DNA from: Dehalobacter alkaniphilus
GTDB taxonomy: Bacteria; Bacillota; Desulfitobacteriia; Desulfitobacteriales; Syntrophobotulaceae
Assembly (NCBI GenBank): GCA_040500365.1
Contig: CP148031.1
Location: 930,001-994,000 of the forward strand
Length of the DNA stretch: 64,000 nt
Direction of reading: 5' to 3'
Shown here: positions 41,445 to 49,171 of the stretch, piece after piece
Layout: every line of letters starts with the position of its first letter
How positions within the stretch are numbered: the stretch's first letter is position 1
Position numbers and translations under genes: made by a program
Notes under the pieces: generated by a model
The model's database searches: none
The model's input: only the letters and a program-made list of their open reading frames with translations
What the model was told of the DNA's origin: nothing

Positions 41445-42311
41445 ATGCTTAAATTAATTATCAGCAACACCCAAAAAGATGAACATGGGCAGCAGCTTGC
41501 GGTGCACGTTGAGCTTCCCGCGGCAGATGAAACGCTTCAAAAAGCTGCCGGAGAAATCGGATTGAGCGATTTCGACAACGGCGGCTATGAGATCATTAGT
41601 CACTCCTTCGGAAAATATGAGGACCTGCAGAACAACATCCCAGGGGGAGCCAACATCAATGAACTCAATCTCCTTGCCCATAAGTTCAAAGGATTTACTG
41701 AAGAACAGGCTGAGGATTTCATGTCCCTGCTCACAGACTGCGGGGATATTACGGTTAAAGACCTCATCAACAAGGCGTACTATCTTGAAGACGACTCCTA
41801 TGAAATATGGCATGGCGTCACGGATTTAGATGAGCTTGGACACCGTTTTGTAGAGGAAAAAGCGCCGGATCTGCCGGAAGAAATCTTCGAAAACATTGAC
41901 TATGAGGATGTAGGCTACGATGTGCAGTCCAATGACCATGGCGAGTTTACTAATGCTGGATATATTCGCAACTCCAATGAGGTAGTGGACGAGGTATACG
42001 ATGGCACTAACCTCATTGAACTGATTGCCAAAGAACGGGAGAAGCAAAAATCGTTGAAACGTAAAGACGGCTCTTTGAGTAAAGAGGATGTAATGATTAA
42101 AGCAACTATCGATGGCCTGACTGCTACCGCTGTAGAAAAAGCTTGTGTTCTTGGAGTGGAAGCAACAGAGGATATCGGTGAACTTCGTAAAACGGTAGCT
42201 GAACTGATCCGTTTTTGGAGCCTTGATGAGCGATGGCTTGAACAGTTTGATATGGAGGTTCAAACCGTCATGGAGGGTACGGTGCAGCAGAGCGGCATGC
42301 AGATAAACTAA
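41445..42311 (+). CDS. ArdA-like antirestriction protein, single module plus helical tail
   Basis: The 288-residue protein has one ArdA-like module, ending NIDYEDVGYD with FTNAGYIRNS near 150-165, followed by a helical, charged C-terminus and the tail VQQSGMQIN. The N-terminus (MLKLIISNTQ) matches the other array members. CAGGAGGAAAAAA precedes ATG 41445. The next gene (cpaB) begins 26 bases later, so this antirestriction gene leads directly into the Tad cluster. Confidence 0.68.
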   Translation: MLKLIISNTQKDEHGQQLAVHVELPAADETLQKAAGEIGLSDFDNGGYEIISHSFGKYEDLQNNIPGGANINELNLLAHKFKGFTEEQAEDFMSLLTDCGDITVKDLINKAYYLEDDSYEIWHGVTDLDELGHRFVEEKAPDLPEEIFENIDYEDVGYDVQSNDHGEFTNAGYIRNSNEVVDEVYDGTNLIELIAKEREKQKSLKRKDGSLSKEDVMIKATIDGLTATAVEKACVLGVEATEDIGELRKTVAELIRFWSLDERWLEQFDMEVQTVMEGTVQQSGMQIN

Positions 42312-42337
42312 ATTCCTTGAAGGAGTGATGATATAAG

Positions 42338-43057
42338 TTGAAGATACTCAAGAACCGGATATTTTTAAGCGTCCTCTGCATTGTCCTGGCAGGAGCCATT
42401 TCTTTTTTGCTCCTGCCAAAGTTTTATGCAGACAAGAGCGCGACAGTGATGGTGCTTCGGGCTGCGGAGGACATCCCGGCAGGCACAAAGATACAGAGTA
42501 AGTATCTTGCTTCAGTAGAGGTGGGGAAATTCGGTTTGCTTGATGCCGTCATCAAGGATAAGGCTTTGGCTGAAGGGAAGATCGCGCAGACTGACATTGC
42601 GAAGGGGGACTACCTGTTTCCCCAAAAGATCGGTGACTTTGTCGCCGATGAAAAGCTGGACAGTATTGCCAGGGACAATAAACGGCTGGTTACCATCAGT
42701 GTGCCAAGCATTGCCGCAGGGCTATCCTCCCATTTAGAAAGCGGCGACATTGTGACAGTAGCCGTCTTTTCAAATCAAAGAAAAGAGGGGGACGCAAGTC
42801 AAAGTACTTCCGCCCAGGTTATCCTCTATCCTGAACTGAAAGGACTGGAGGCTTACAGTGTGGAGAATGCCCGCACACAGAGCACCGCCCAGGTCCGAAA
42901 GCAGCAAGCGGAAAATCAGCAGTCTTCCAGCGATCCCATACCCAAGGCGGTTACCCTGATAGCTAGCGAAGCGCAGGCAGCGAAACTCATCGAAACCGAA
43001 TACACGGGCAAGCTGCATCTGATCTTTGAAAAAAGGGGGGTAAGCCATGAGCAGTAG
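42338..43057 (+). CDS. cpaB: CpaB/RcpC-like pilus assembly protein (SAF domain), set 1
   Basis: The 239-residue protein starts at TTG 42338 after AAGGAGTGATGAT. It has one N-terminal membrane helix (about 8-28) and an SAF domain (VMVLRAAEDIPAGTKIQSKYL, then GDYLFPQKIG), and a second domain with SVPSIAAGLSSHLESGDIVTV. CpaB/RcpC works at the outer part of the Tad apparatus; in single-membrane bacteria it likely acts at the cell surface. It overlaps the TadZ gene by 11 bases. Confidence 0.82.
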   Translation: MKILKNRIFLSVLCIVLAGAISFLLLPKFYADKSATVMVLRAAEDIPAGTKIQSKYLASVEVGKFGLLDAVIKDKALAEGKIAQTDIAKGDYLFPQKIGDFVADEKLDSIARDNKRLVTISVPSIAAGLSSHLESGDIVTVAVFSNQRKEGDASQSTSAQVILYPELKGLEAYSVENARTQSTAQVRKQQAENQQSSSDPIPKAVTLIASEAQAAKLIETEYTGKLHLIFEKRGVSHEQ

Positions 43058-43784
43058 AATCATCACCGTCTGGGGCAAAGACAACAGCGGAAAAACCACC
43101 TTTGCGGTCAACCTGGCCTGCGCTTTGGCAAACCGTAACCGCCTTGTGGGACTCATTTCCTCCAACTTGATCTATGGCGACCTGCAGGTGTATTTCGGGC
43201 AGAGCATACCACCGGAAAAGGGACTGTTCCGTGCGCTCCATGAAGACAATCCCAATGTGGGGGAGAAGTTTATGGAGGCCGGGGAAAGTAAAAATCTCTT
43301 TTTTCTGTCCGTACCCAACCATTACACAGGGCTTTTATGTGACAGCGTATCTCTCCAAAGTGTGGAAAGACTCATAACGGCATCCTCCCTCCTGTTCGAC
43401 ATCTTACTGATTGACGGCTCGGCGGATCTGACCAATCCCGTATCCGGAGTAGGACTCTGGCTGGCGGAAAAGGTGTACACCCTGTACAGACCATCTGCTT
43501 CTGCCCCTATGTGGCATAAAGGAGTTGAGGATTTTGTCCAGGAACTTCATATCGCCGACAAGCAAATCAATGTAATGCAGACACCGAATGGTGAGTTCGA
43601 TGACAAAACCTTTAAGAGTCTTATAGAGCTTTCCTTTAAATATGAACTTCCCTTTGTAAAGCAGGCAAGTGAGCTTGAAAACGCCGGAACTCCGGTGTTT
43701 TTTTATGAGGATCGAGGGTGCAGACAGTACAGCAAAGTCCTGGGAAAAATCTCAGATGAAATATGCGGAGGAAAGGACAAATGA
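43047..43784 (+). CDS. tadZ: TadZ/CpaE-like ATPase, set 1
   Basis: The 245-residue ParA/MinD-fold protein begins IITVWGKDNSGKTTFAVNLACALAN, a Walker A with the signature lysine replaced (G-K-D-N-S-G-K-T-T), and LLIDGSADLTNPV near residue 117. TadZ localises the Tad machinery to its site in the cell. Its stop overlaps the tadA start by ATGA. Confidence 0.82.
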   Translation: MSSRIITVWGKDNSGKTTFAVNLACALANRNRLVGLISSNLIYGDLQVYFGQSIPPEKGLFRALHEDNPNVGEKFMEAGESKNLFFLSVPNHYTGLLCDSVSLQSVERLITASSLLFDILLIDGSADLTNPVSGVGLWLAEKVYTLYRPSASAPMWHKGVEDFVQELHIADKQINVMQTPNGEFDDKTFKSLIELSFKYELPFVKQASELENAGTPVFFYEDRGCRQYSKVLGKISDEICGGKDK

Positions 43785-45175
43785 ATGACGGATTTTCAGT
43801 CAATGAACTGATCTACAAAGCCAACAAGCAGCGCTCCGACAGCGGGGAGAACAGCCTGGAAGCTCAGGACTACGGCGACATCTTGGATAAATTGCAGCGG
43901 ATTATCTCCAAAAACCACTCCACCGAATTGGCACAGGTGCTGTATTCGGAAGAAGCGGAGGGAAAACTGAAAAACCTCATCATGCAGTATTTGAATAGTG
44001 AACGGATGGTGGCAAAGGGAATTCAAAATATTTCCGAGCTGGTCGACAGGGTATACAACGATATGGCAGGCATGGGGATTTTATCGGAATACCTGAAGGA
44101 CAGCGAGGTTGAAGAGATCAACGTCAATGGGTACAACGGAGTATGGGTTTTATACAAGGATAAAAAGGTTAGGCTCCCGATAACCTTCAGCAGCCCGGAT
44201 GCTTGCTCCAACATCGCCAAGAAAATGAGTCGCTTTGGAAATGTCATCCTGGATGGCTCAAAGCCTATAGGCGACAGCTTTATTTCACGAGGCATCCGCA
44301 TGTCCGGTGCCATTGTACCCTGCGTTGATTTCGATGCCGGTGCCATTGCTTCCATCAGAAAGCAAAAGCCGTCCTATATTACAAGAGATAACCTGATTTA
44401 TTGGGGGACAGCTACAGAAGATGAGCTGGACTTTCTCACCCTTTGCGTCAATAACGGCATATCGGTGGCCATCGCTGGGGCAACCGGCAGCGGAAAGACC
44501 TCCGATATGGGATATATTCTAAGCTGTATTTCAAGTGATAAAAGAATCGTAACCATAGAGGACACCCGTGAACTGACCCTGGTTCAACTAGATGAAAACG
44601 GCGTGATGGTCAATGATGTCATTCATCTTCTTACCAAAGAAGAACCCAACCCCATTACCATGCTGGATCTGTTGAAGCTGTCTTTGAGGCTCCACCCTGC
44701 CATCCTTGTCCCGGCTGAGATGAGGGGGAAGGAAGCCCTGACGGTGCAGGAAGCAGGACGTACAGGGCACACCATCGTCAGCACTCTGCATGCCAATAGT
44801 GCCAGGACAGCCTATGAAAGAATCCTCACCATGTGTCTGGAAGCCGGAACCTCCCTGTCGGAAGAAAGGTTGCTGAAAAATATCGTAGAAGCTTTTCCCA
44901 TCATGCTTTTTAAGATGCAGCTTCCCGACAAATCCCGCAAGTATATCGAAATATTCGAAGCCACAGGGGTAAAATGCGGTGAGGTCACAGGCAATACCCT
45001 TTTCAAATATGATGTAGACCACTACGAGAAAGATGAAGCCGGAAGAATCAAAACGGTCGTAGGAAATCACAAACACATGGGGTATATGTCTCAGGCCCTT
45101 GCCGAGAGGCTCTTGATCAATGGGGTTGAACGAAAGGAAATTCGTCGTTTCGCAGGAAACGAGTTTAAAAATTGA
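43781..45175 (+). CDS. tadA: TadA/CpaF secretion ATPase, set 1
   Basis: The 464-residue ATPase powers pilin assembly. It has an N-terminal helical domain, the EEINVNGYNGVWV strand near 110, Walker A AGATGSGKTS near 230, the acidic Asp-box EDTRELTLVQ, the Walker B region LHPAILVPAEMRGKEA near 305, and the His-box TGHTIVSTLHANSA near 330. This domain order is the CpaF subtype. The start ATG 43781 follows GGAGGAAAGGACAA. Confidence 0.9.
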   Translation: MNDGFSVNELIYKANKQRSDSGENSLEAQDYGDILDKLQRIISKNHSTELAQVLYSEEAEGKLKNLIMQYLNSERMVAKGIQNISELVDRVYNDMAGMGILSEYLKDSEVEEINVNGYNGVWVLYKDKKVRLPITFSSPDACSNIAKKMSRFGNVILDGSKPIGDSFISRGIRMSGAIVPCVDFDAGAIASIRKQKPSYITRDNLIYWGTATEDELDFLTLCVNNGISVAIAGATGSGKTSDMGYILSCISSDKRIVTIEDTRELTLVQLDENGVMVNDVIHLLTKEEPNPITMLDLLKLSLRLHPAILVPAEMRGKEALTVQEAGRTGHTIVSTLHANSARTAYERILTMCLEAGTSLSEERLLKNIVEAFPIMLFKMQLPDKSRKYIEIFEATGVKCGEVTGNTLFKYDVDHYEKDEAGRIKTVVGNHKHMGYMSQALAERLLINGVERKEIRRFAGNEFKN

Positions 45176-45188
45176 AGGGGGGATGACT

Positions 45189-46103
45189 ATGAATAACATC
45201 CAGGGTTCCCTTGCCATTGTCTTTGTCCTGATCAGCCTAGCTTTTCTCCTCCTGCTGAAGCTAAACCCTTTTGCAGTGGGGAAAAACACCTTGAAACAGC
45301 GTCGGTTGCACCTATCGAGGACAAAGCTGAAAATCAGCGAGAGAGTGAGCCTCCGGTTTACAACCCTGTTCCGGCAAACCAGATACACCTTCAAAAAATT
45401 TATCCTGATGGTTGCCGCAGCATTTGTGTCGGGTTTTTTGGCGGGGGTTTTACTTTTTAACAACGCTGGCTTGGCAGCGGTTACAGCAGTCTGCCTTATC
45501 CCGGCTCCTTACTTTTACCTGACCGTGAAAAGTTCTAGGGCAGCGAGGGAAGAAATCGAAGGATTGGAAAATACCATGTCCATCATCACCAACGCCTACG
45601 CTGGATGTGATGACCTTATCAAGGCGGTGGAAACCTATGTCGAAGAGAAGAACCGCTATAACCCTGTGGAATTAAGGAAGCCAACACCCTTCGATGAATT
45701 TATCTCAGAAATAAAGCTTATCAATCCCAACATAGAACATGGGCTGTACCGCCTGTCGGCTAAAATTAAGAACCGCTACTTTGCCGAGTGGATAAAAATG
45801 CTGATTCTCTGCTATCACGACAGGCGACTGAAATTTGCCCTGTTTCCCGTGATAAAGTCGATGAATGATGCCAAGGCCATGCAGATTGAAAGTGACAGCA
45901 TGATGGGCAGGGTATGGCGAGATTATCTGATGACGGTGGGCATGATGTTCAGTATTATTCCCTTGATGCGTTTTTCAAATGCCGAATGGTTTGCCATTCT
46001 GACCGGAACCACCCTAGGAAAATTACTGATTGTCGTCATGCTTGTAACCGCTCTGGCAACTTCGTTCTTCGTGATGAAGATGACCAGACCTGCCAACCGA
46101 TAG
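45189..46103 (+). CDS. tadB: TadB-like inner membrane protein, set 1
   Basis: The 304-residue protein has an N-terminal membrane helix, two more near residues 80-115 and two at the C-terminus, with a cytoplasmic region between them carrying NTMSIITNAYAGCDDLIKAVE, the type II secretion F-domain pattern. It forms the platform the ATPase acts on. I chose ATG 45189 over ATG 45183 because of spacing to AAGGGGGG. Confidence 0.82.
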   Translation: MNNIQGSLAIVFVLISLAFLLLLKLNPFAVGKNTLKQRRLHLSRTKLKISERVSLRFTTLFRQTRYTFKKFILMVAAAFVSGFLAGVLLFNNAGLAAVTAVCLIPAPYFYLTVKSSRAAREEIEGLENTMSIITNAYAGCDDLIKAVETYVEEKNRYNPVELRKPTPFDEFISEIKLINPNIEHGLYRLSAKIKNRYFAEWIKMLILCYHDRRLKFALFPVIKSMNDAKAMQIESDSMMGRVWRDYLMTVGMMFSIIPLMRFSNAEWFAILTGTTLGKLLIVVMLVTALATSFFVMKMTRPANR

Positions 46104-46141
46104 AAAACTCACCAAAATCAATTTTTCAGGGAGGTTTAAAT

Positions 46142-47047
46142 TTGTTCTATCAAATCATCGTCTTTGTCCTGCTGACTGCGGCAGGATTTTTAATTTGCAG
46201 GCAAATACTCAAAATACCCAAGCTGAGCATGAAAAAAAACATCAAAAACTTACAGGCAGAAAAAGAAAAAACGGGAGCAAGGTTGCTCAACCTTTTTGTG
46301 ATGCCCCTTGTAAAGCCGGTATCCCGATTGATCAGAATTGAACCGGAGAAAGAAGCAAAAATGGCGTCAATGCTAAGGCGTGGAGGACTTGCGCTAACAC
46401 CAAAGGAATATCATGCACGTGCTCTCATCTGTGCGGCTTTCACTCTGCCGCTCTTGATTCTGCTTTTGGCAATCGGAGCAACAAACATTGCTCCTGCCAT
46501 CCTTATCTTTTCGGTGGTAATATATTTCCACTTCATGACCGACCTCAAAGACAAGCTGAAAGAGAAAAAGGAATTAATCGAAATAGAACTTCCAAGCTTT
46601 GTCCGCTCCATCCTCTATAAGCTTGAAGATGTGCGAGGCAGCAACGAAAATACGGTTGTCCAGGTGGACCTGATCCAGATATTTGAGGACTATCTAAAGG
46701 TAGCGAGTGAGGTTTTCTACTATGACATTGCGGTTCTGATCATGGAGATGAAAGCCAAGGACATAGAAACAGCGCTTCGAAACTTCAGTGAGCGTGTCGG
46801 ACTGCTTGAGGTATCCTTTCTGGTCAATGCCCTCATCGGTCTATACCGTGGAGAGCATCAGGGCGAGGCTCTAATGTATCTTGCCAAGGATATGGACATC
46901 AAGGCGAAAGAAGCCCTGCGTAAAAATCTTAACAAGCTGCCCGGTAAAATAAAGATGGCATCCATACCTCTTGTGGTAGTGACCCTGGCAAGCCTTTTAT
47001 ATGTCATAGGCTCCCACTTAGTCCGATCCATGGGGGGCCTTTTTTAA
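46142..47047 (+). CDS. tadC: TadC-like inner membrane protein, set 1
   Basis: The 301-residue protein starts at TTG 46142 after GGGAGG and has an N-terminal helix, then two near residues 90-130, a cytoplasmic F-domain (ELPSFVRSILYKLEDV), and a final helix. It pairs with TadB. The open frame extends far upstream through tadB in another frame, but that part lacks protein character. The three pilin genes follow. Confidence 0.82.
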   Translation: MFYQIIVFVLLTAAGFLICRQILKIPKLSMKKNIKNLQAEKEKTGARLLNLFVMPLVKPVSRLIRIEPEKEAKMASMLRRGGLALTPKEYHARALICAAFTLPLLILLLAIGATNIAPAILIFSVVIYFHFMTDLKDKLKEKKELIEIELPSFVRSILYKLEDVRGSNENTVVQVDLIQIFEDYLKVASEVFYYDIAVLIMEMKAKDIETALRNFSERVGLLEVSFLVNALIGLYRGEHQGEALMYLAKDMDIKAKEALRKNLNKLPGKIKMASIPLVVVTLASLLYVIGSHLVRSMGGLF

Positions 47048-47160
47048 TGTGAAAACGGGGCAACCCTTTTCAAATAAAACTATATTTTTCAGGAGGGAGG
47101 TAAGCTTGAGAATCAAGACAAACACAATCCAAACCGTAGAAGAAAGGAGGTTAAACCCCA

Positions 47161-47357
47161 TGAGAAGGAAAATGGCAAACGCCTTTTCAAAGGCAAGAGG
47201 ACTTATGGTCAACAAGTCCGGTGACCAGATGACCGGCTGGCTCATTGTCGTACTAGTCGTAGTGGTAGTTGGCGCAGTGTTTATGACGCTGTACCAGGGT
47301 TCTATTACCGAGATTTGGAACAGCATTGTAACCAAAATCACCGGTCTTTTGAATTAA
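47161..47357 (+). CDS. Flp-like pilin, first of three tandem copies
   Basis: The 65-residue prepilin starts at ATG 47161 after GAAAGGAGG. A charged leader (about 20 residues) ends in NKSGDQMTGWL, followed by one hydrophobic helix (IVVLVVVVVGAVFMTLYQG) and a short polar tail. The Gly before DQMTG is the likely cleavage site, but the +5 position is Gly, not the usual Glu. It has its own terminator. Confidence 0.78.
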
Positions 47358-47388
47358 AAAACACCAGCAACTGAAAACACCACTGAGG

Positions 47389-47413
47389 AAAAGGGAGAGA
47401 TTATCTCCCTTTT
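47389..47413 (+). terminator. Terminator after the first pilin gene
   Basis: AAAAGGGAGA (47389-47398) pairs with TCTCCCTTTT (47404-47413), a stem of 10 bp with a small loop. Near-identical to the terminator after the second pilin. Confidence 0.8.
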
Positions 47414-47526
47414 CCTCTTAGTAGGGCACTATTACAACTGAAACTATGGACTCTAACTAAGGCATAATTGCAATGCAGATGAAACCAAAATCTTAAAGAA
47501 ATAAATGATACGGAGGTACTTTAATT

Positions 47527-47736
47527 ATGATGAGAACTTTGAGAAACAAAATGATGGTGGCTGGCTTAAAGACCAGGAAAGTATTGACCAATCAATCCGG
47601 TGATCAGATGACAGGATGGCTGATCGTTGTACTGATCGTAGTCGTTGTCGGTGCGGTATTTATGACGCTTTACCAGGGTTCCATTACGCAGATTTGGAAC
47701 AGTATTGTAACCAAAATCACCGGCCTTTTGAGCTAA
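47527..47736 (+). CDS. Flp-like pilin, second tandem copy
   Basis: The 69-residue prepilin (ATG 47527, after ATACGGAGGTACTTTAATT) differs from the third copy at only two residues (T/A near the start, T/S near the end). It shares NQSGDQMTGWL and the helix IVVLIVVVVGAVFMTLYQGS with the first copy. Each of the three has its own spacer and terminator, so dosage of this pilin is high relative to the rest of the cluster. Confidence 0.78.
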   Translation: MMRTLRNKMMVAGLKTRKVLTNQSGDQMTGWLIVVLIVVVVGAVFMTLYQGSITQIWNSIVTKITGLLS

Positions 47737-47768
47737 AAAAACACCGGCAACTGAAAACACCACTGAGG

Positions 47769-47793
47769 AAAAGGGAGAGAATATCTCCCTTTT
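47769..47793 (+). terminator. Terminator after the second pilin gene
   Basis: AAAAGGGAGA and TCTCCCTTTT again, 380 bases after the first such terminator, as part of the duplicated unit. Confidence 0.8.
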
Positions 47794-47912
47794 CTTATTA
47801 GTAGAGCGGTATTGCAACTGAAACTATGAACTTTAACTAAGGCATAATTGCACATTGAATGCAGATGAAACCAAAATCCCAAAAAAATAAATGATACGGA
47901 GGTACTTTAATT

Positions 47913-48122
47913 ATGATGAGAACTTTGAGAAACAAAATGATGGTGGCAGGCTTAAAGGCCAGGAAAGTATTGACCAATCAATCCGGCGATCAGATGACAG
48001 GATGGCTGATCGTTGTACTGATCGTAGTCGTTGTCGGTGCGGTATTTATGACACTTTACCAGGGTTCCATTACGCAGATTTGGAACAGTATTGTCAGCAA
48101 AATTACTGGCCTTTTGAGTTAA
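47913..48122 (+). CDS. Flp-like pilin, third tandem copy
   Basis: The 69-residue prepilin has the same layout and near-identical sequence to copy two, including the ribosome-binding site and leader (ATACGGAGGTACTTTAATT). Only a few codons differ, including synonymous changes, so the duplication is fairly recent. A different hairpin-and-T-run follows inside the next frame (48198-48222). Confidence 0.78.
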   Translation: MMRTLRNKMMVAGLKARKVLTNQSGDQMTGWLIVVLIVVVVGAVFMTLYQGSITQIWNSIVSKITGLLS

Positions 48123-48172
48123 ACTATGCGGCGGCTGCGAAACAACACCGCCGGAACAGGGGGTGTAAAGGG

Positions 48173-48661
48173 ATGAACAGGCAGTGCCGGAGCTTATGGG
48201 GGAGATGTTCTCCCCCTTTTTCTTTGAAAAAGGTGCTGGTTAATCGAAAAGGCAGCGCCTATTATGAACTGATTATCAAAACCCTGGTGGTGATTACGCT
48301 GATGGCGACGGTGTTGTCCTTCTTAAGCATCTTCACCACCTATCTGAGTCTTAACCAAGTCTGTCGCCGGGTGGTCCGGGTCATTGAGCTGGAGGGGCAG
48401 GTATCGGACAACGCATATGATGTTTTTTACCGGCTCAAGGAACAGACCAGGCTGTCTCCGGAAATGACCATCGAAGATGTCAATTATTGCGATGAACAAA
48501 ACCAAAAAATTCAGCTAAGAGATACTTTTACAGTAAAAATGAAATACAACTATGCCTTTACGGTGTTTCGGCCTTCCTCCTCTCCGCCAGTGCAAATCAT
48601 CATTCCCATGGAGGTGCGCATCACGGGCATGTCAGAAAAATACTGGAAGCTTTCCGAGTAA
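48173..48661 (+). CDS. TadE-like pseudopilin (DUF4320-like)
   Basis: The 162-residue protein has a class III prepilin signal, RKGSAYYELIIK: the Gly before SAYYE is the likely cut, with Glu at +5, followed by a hydrophobic helix (TLVVITLMATVLSFLSIFT). The rest is a periplasm-facing-type domain (DFYRLKEQ, MKYNYAFTVF). ATG 48173 has a good AGGGGGTG before it, but a terminator hairpin lies inside its first codons, and GTG 48233 is an alternative start just before the signal. It probably forms the pilus tip or initiation complex. Confidence 0.72.
   Translation: MNRQCRSLWGRCSPPFSLKKVLVNRKGSAYYELIIKTLVVITLMATVLSFLSIFTTYLSLNQVCRRVVRVIELEGQVSDNAYDVFYRLKEQTRLSPEMTIEDVNYCDEQNQKIQLRDTFTVKMKYNYAFTVFRPSSSPPVQIIIPMEVRITGMSEKYWKLSE
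48198..48222 (+). terminator. Terminator hairpin inside the start of the TadE-like gene
   Basis: GGGGGAGA (48198-48205) and TCTCCCCC (48209-48216) pair perfectly around a 3-base loop, followed by TTTTTC. It is the counterpart of the terminators after pilins one and two, now overlapping the next reading frame, so expression of the downstream genes may be attenuated. Confidence 0.75.
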
Positions 48662-48685
48662 AAGCGCCGGAAGGGAGGGTAATTT

Positions 48686-49171
48686 TTGGGTAAAATCGGA
48701 CCCATTTTAAAAAGTAAAAAAGGCGATGGACTGGTGTTTATCTTGATCCTCATCTTTTTTATTATGTCCCTTGCAGCCATCGTCATTGAATATTTCCGCA
48801 TGGACAGCCTGTACCAGCAGGTGGAATATGTGCTCCAGCGGGGAGTGAATTCCTCGGTGGAGTACGCCATGCTGGACGAATACCGCAAAGACGGCTATGC
48901 CCGAATGGACAGCGCCCTTGCGGAAGAACAGCTCTACGACTATTTTTATGATAGCATGCAGCTGGACCTGGATCTTAACAAGTATTCCGGGGAGCAATGG
49001 GTGTACACCCTTGAAATCCAGAGCCTCACCGCGACCGATGATCCGCCCCGGCTCATCTTGAAAGGAGAGTTGAAAACCCATAGCGTTTTTAGTTTCCTGA
49101 CCGGCGAGGTGCGGCTGCCCTTTACTCTCTCCAGCAGCAACAACAGAATTGATGAAGGAGGTTTCCCATGA
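48686..49171 (+). CDS. Second TadE/TadG-like pseudopilin
   Basis: The 161-residue protein starts at TTG 48686 after GGGAGGGTAATT. A short charged leader (KSKKGDG) precedes a hydrophobic helix (LVFILILIFFIMSLAAIVI), and then an extracellular domain with no Cys. It lacks the +5 Glu of the class III signal. Its stop overlaps the CARDB protein's start by ATGA, which ties it to that protein. Confidence 0.65.
   Translation: MGKIGPILKSKKGDGLVFILILIFFIMSLAAIVIEYFRMDSLYQQVEYVLQRGVNSSVEYAMLDEYRKDGYARMDSALAEEQLYDYFYDSMQLDLDLNKYSGEQWVYTLEIQSLTATDDPPRLILKGELKTHSVFSFLTGEVRLPFTLSSSNNRIDEGGFP

Larger units (their letters stand above)
47359..48122. repeat. Tandem duplication of spacer plus pilin
   Basis: The spacer after the first pilin (terminator, CTGAAACTATG, GGCATAATTGCA, and the leader) recurs after the second pilin with a few changes and a 6-base length difference, giving two units of about 380 bases. 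The pilin reading frames within the units are nearly identical. Confidence 0.85.

Noticed and set aside
44588..45463. Minus-strand open frame of 291 codons inside tadA/tadB
   Set aside because: Antisense to two clear Tad genes, unordered composition, no start signals.
45914..46141. Upstream extension of tadC across the end of tadB
   Set aside because: It has no protein character, and TTG 46142 has a good GGGAGG site and the expected membrane start.
47359..48122. Repeats around the pilin genes as a CRISPR array
   Set aside because: The units are about 380 bases long and contain genes; there are no short regular repeats with unique spacers.
47891..48172. Long upstream extension of the TadE-like frame through pilin three
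   Set aside because: This part is read in a shifted frame across the pilin gene, is Arg/Cys-rich and appears likewise in pilin two's shadow frame, so it is not coding.
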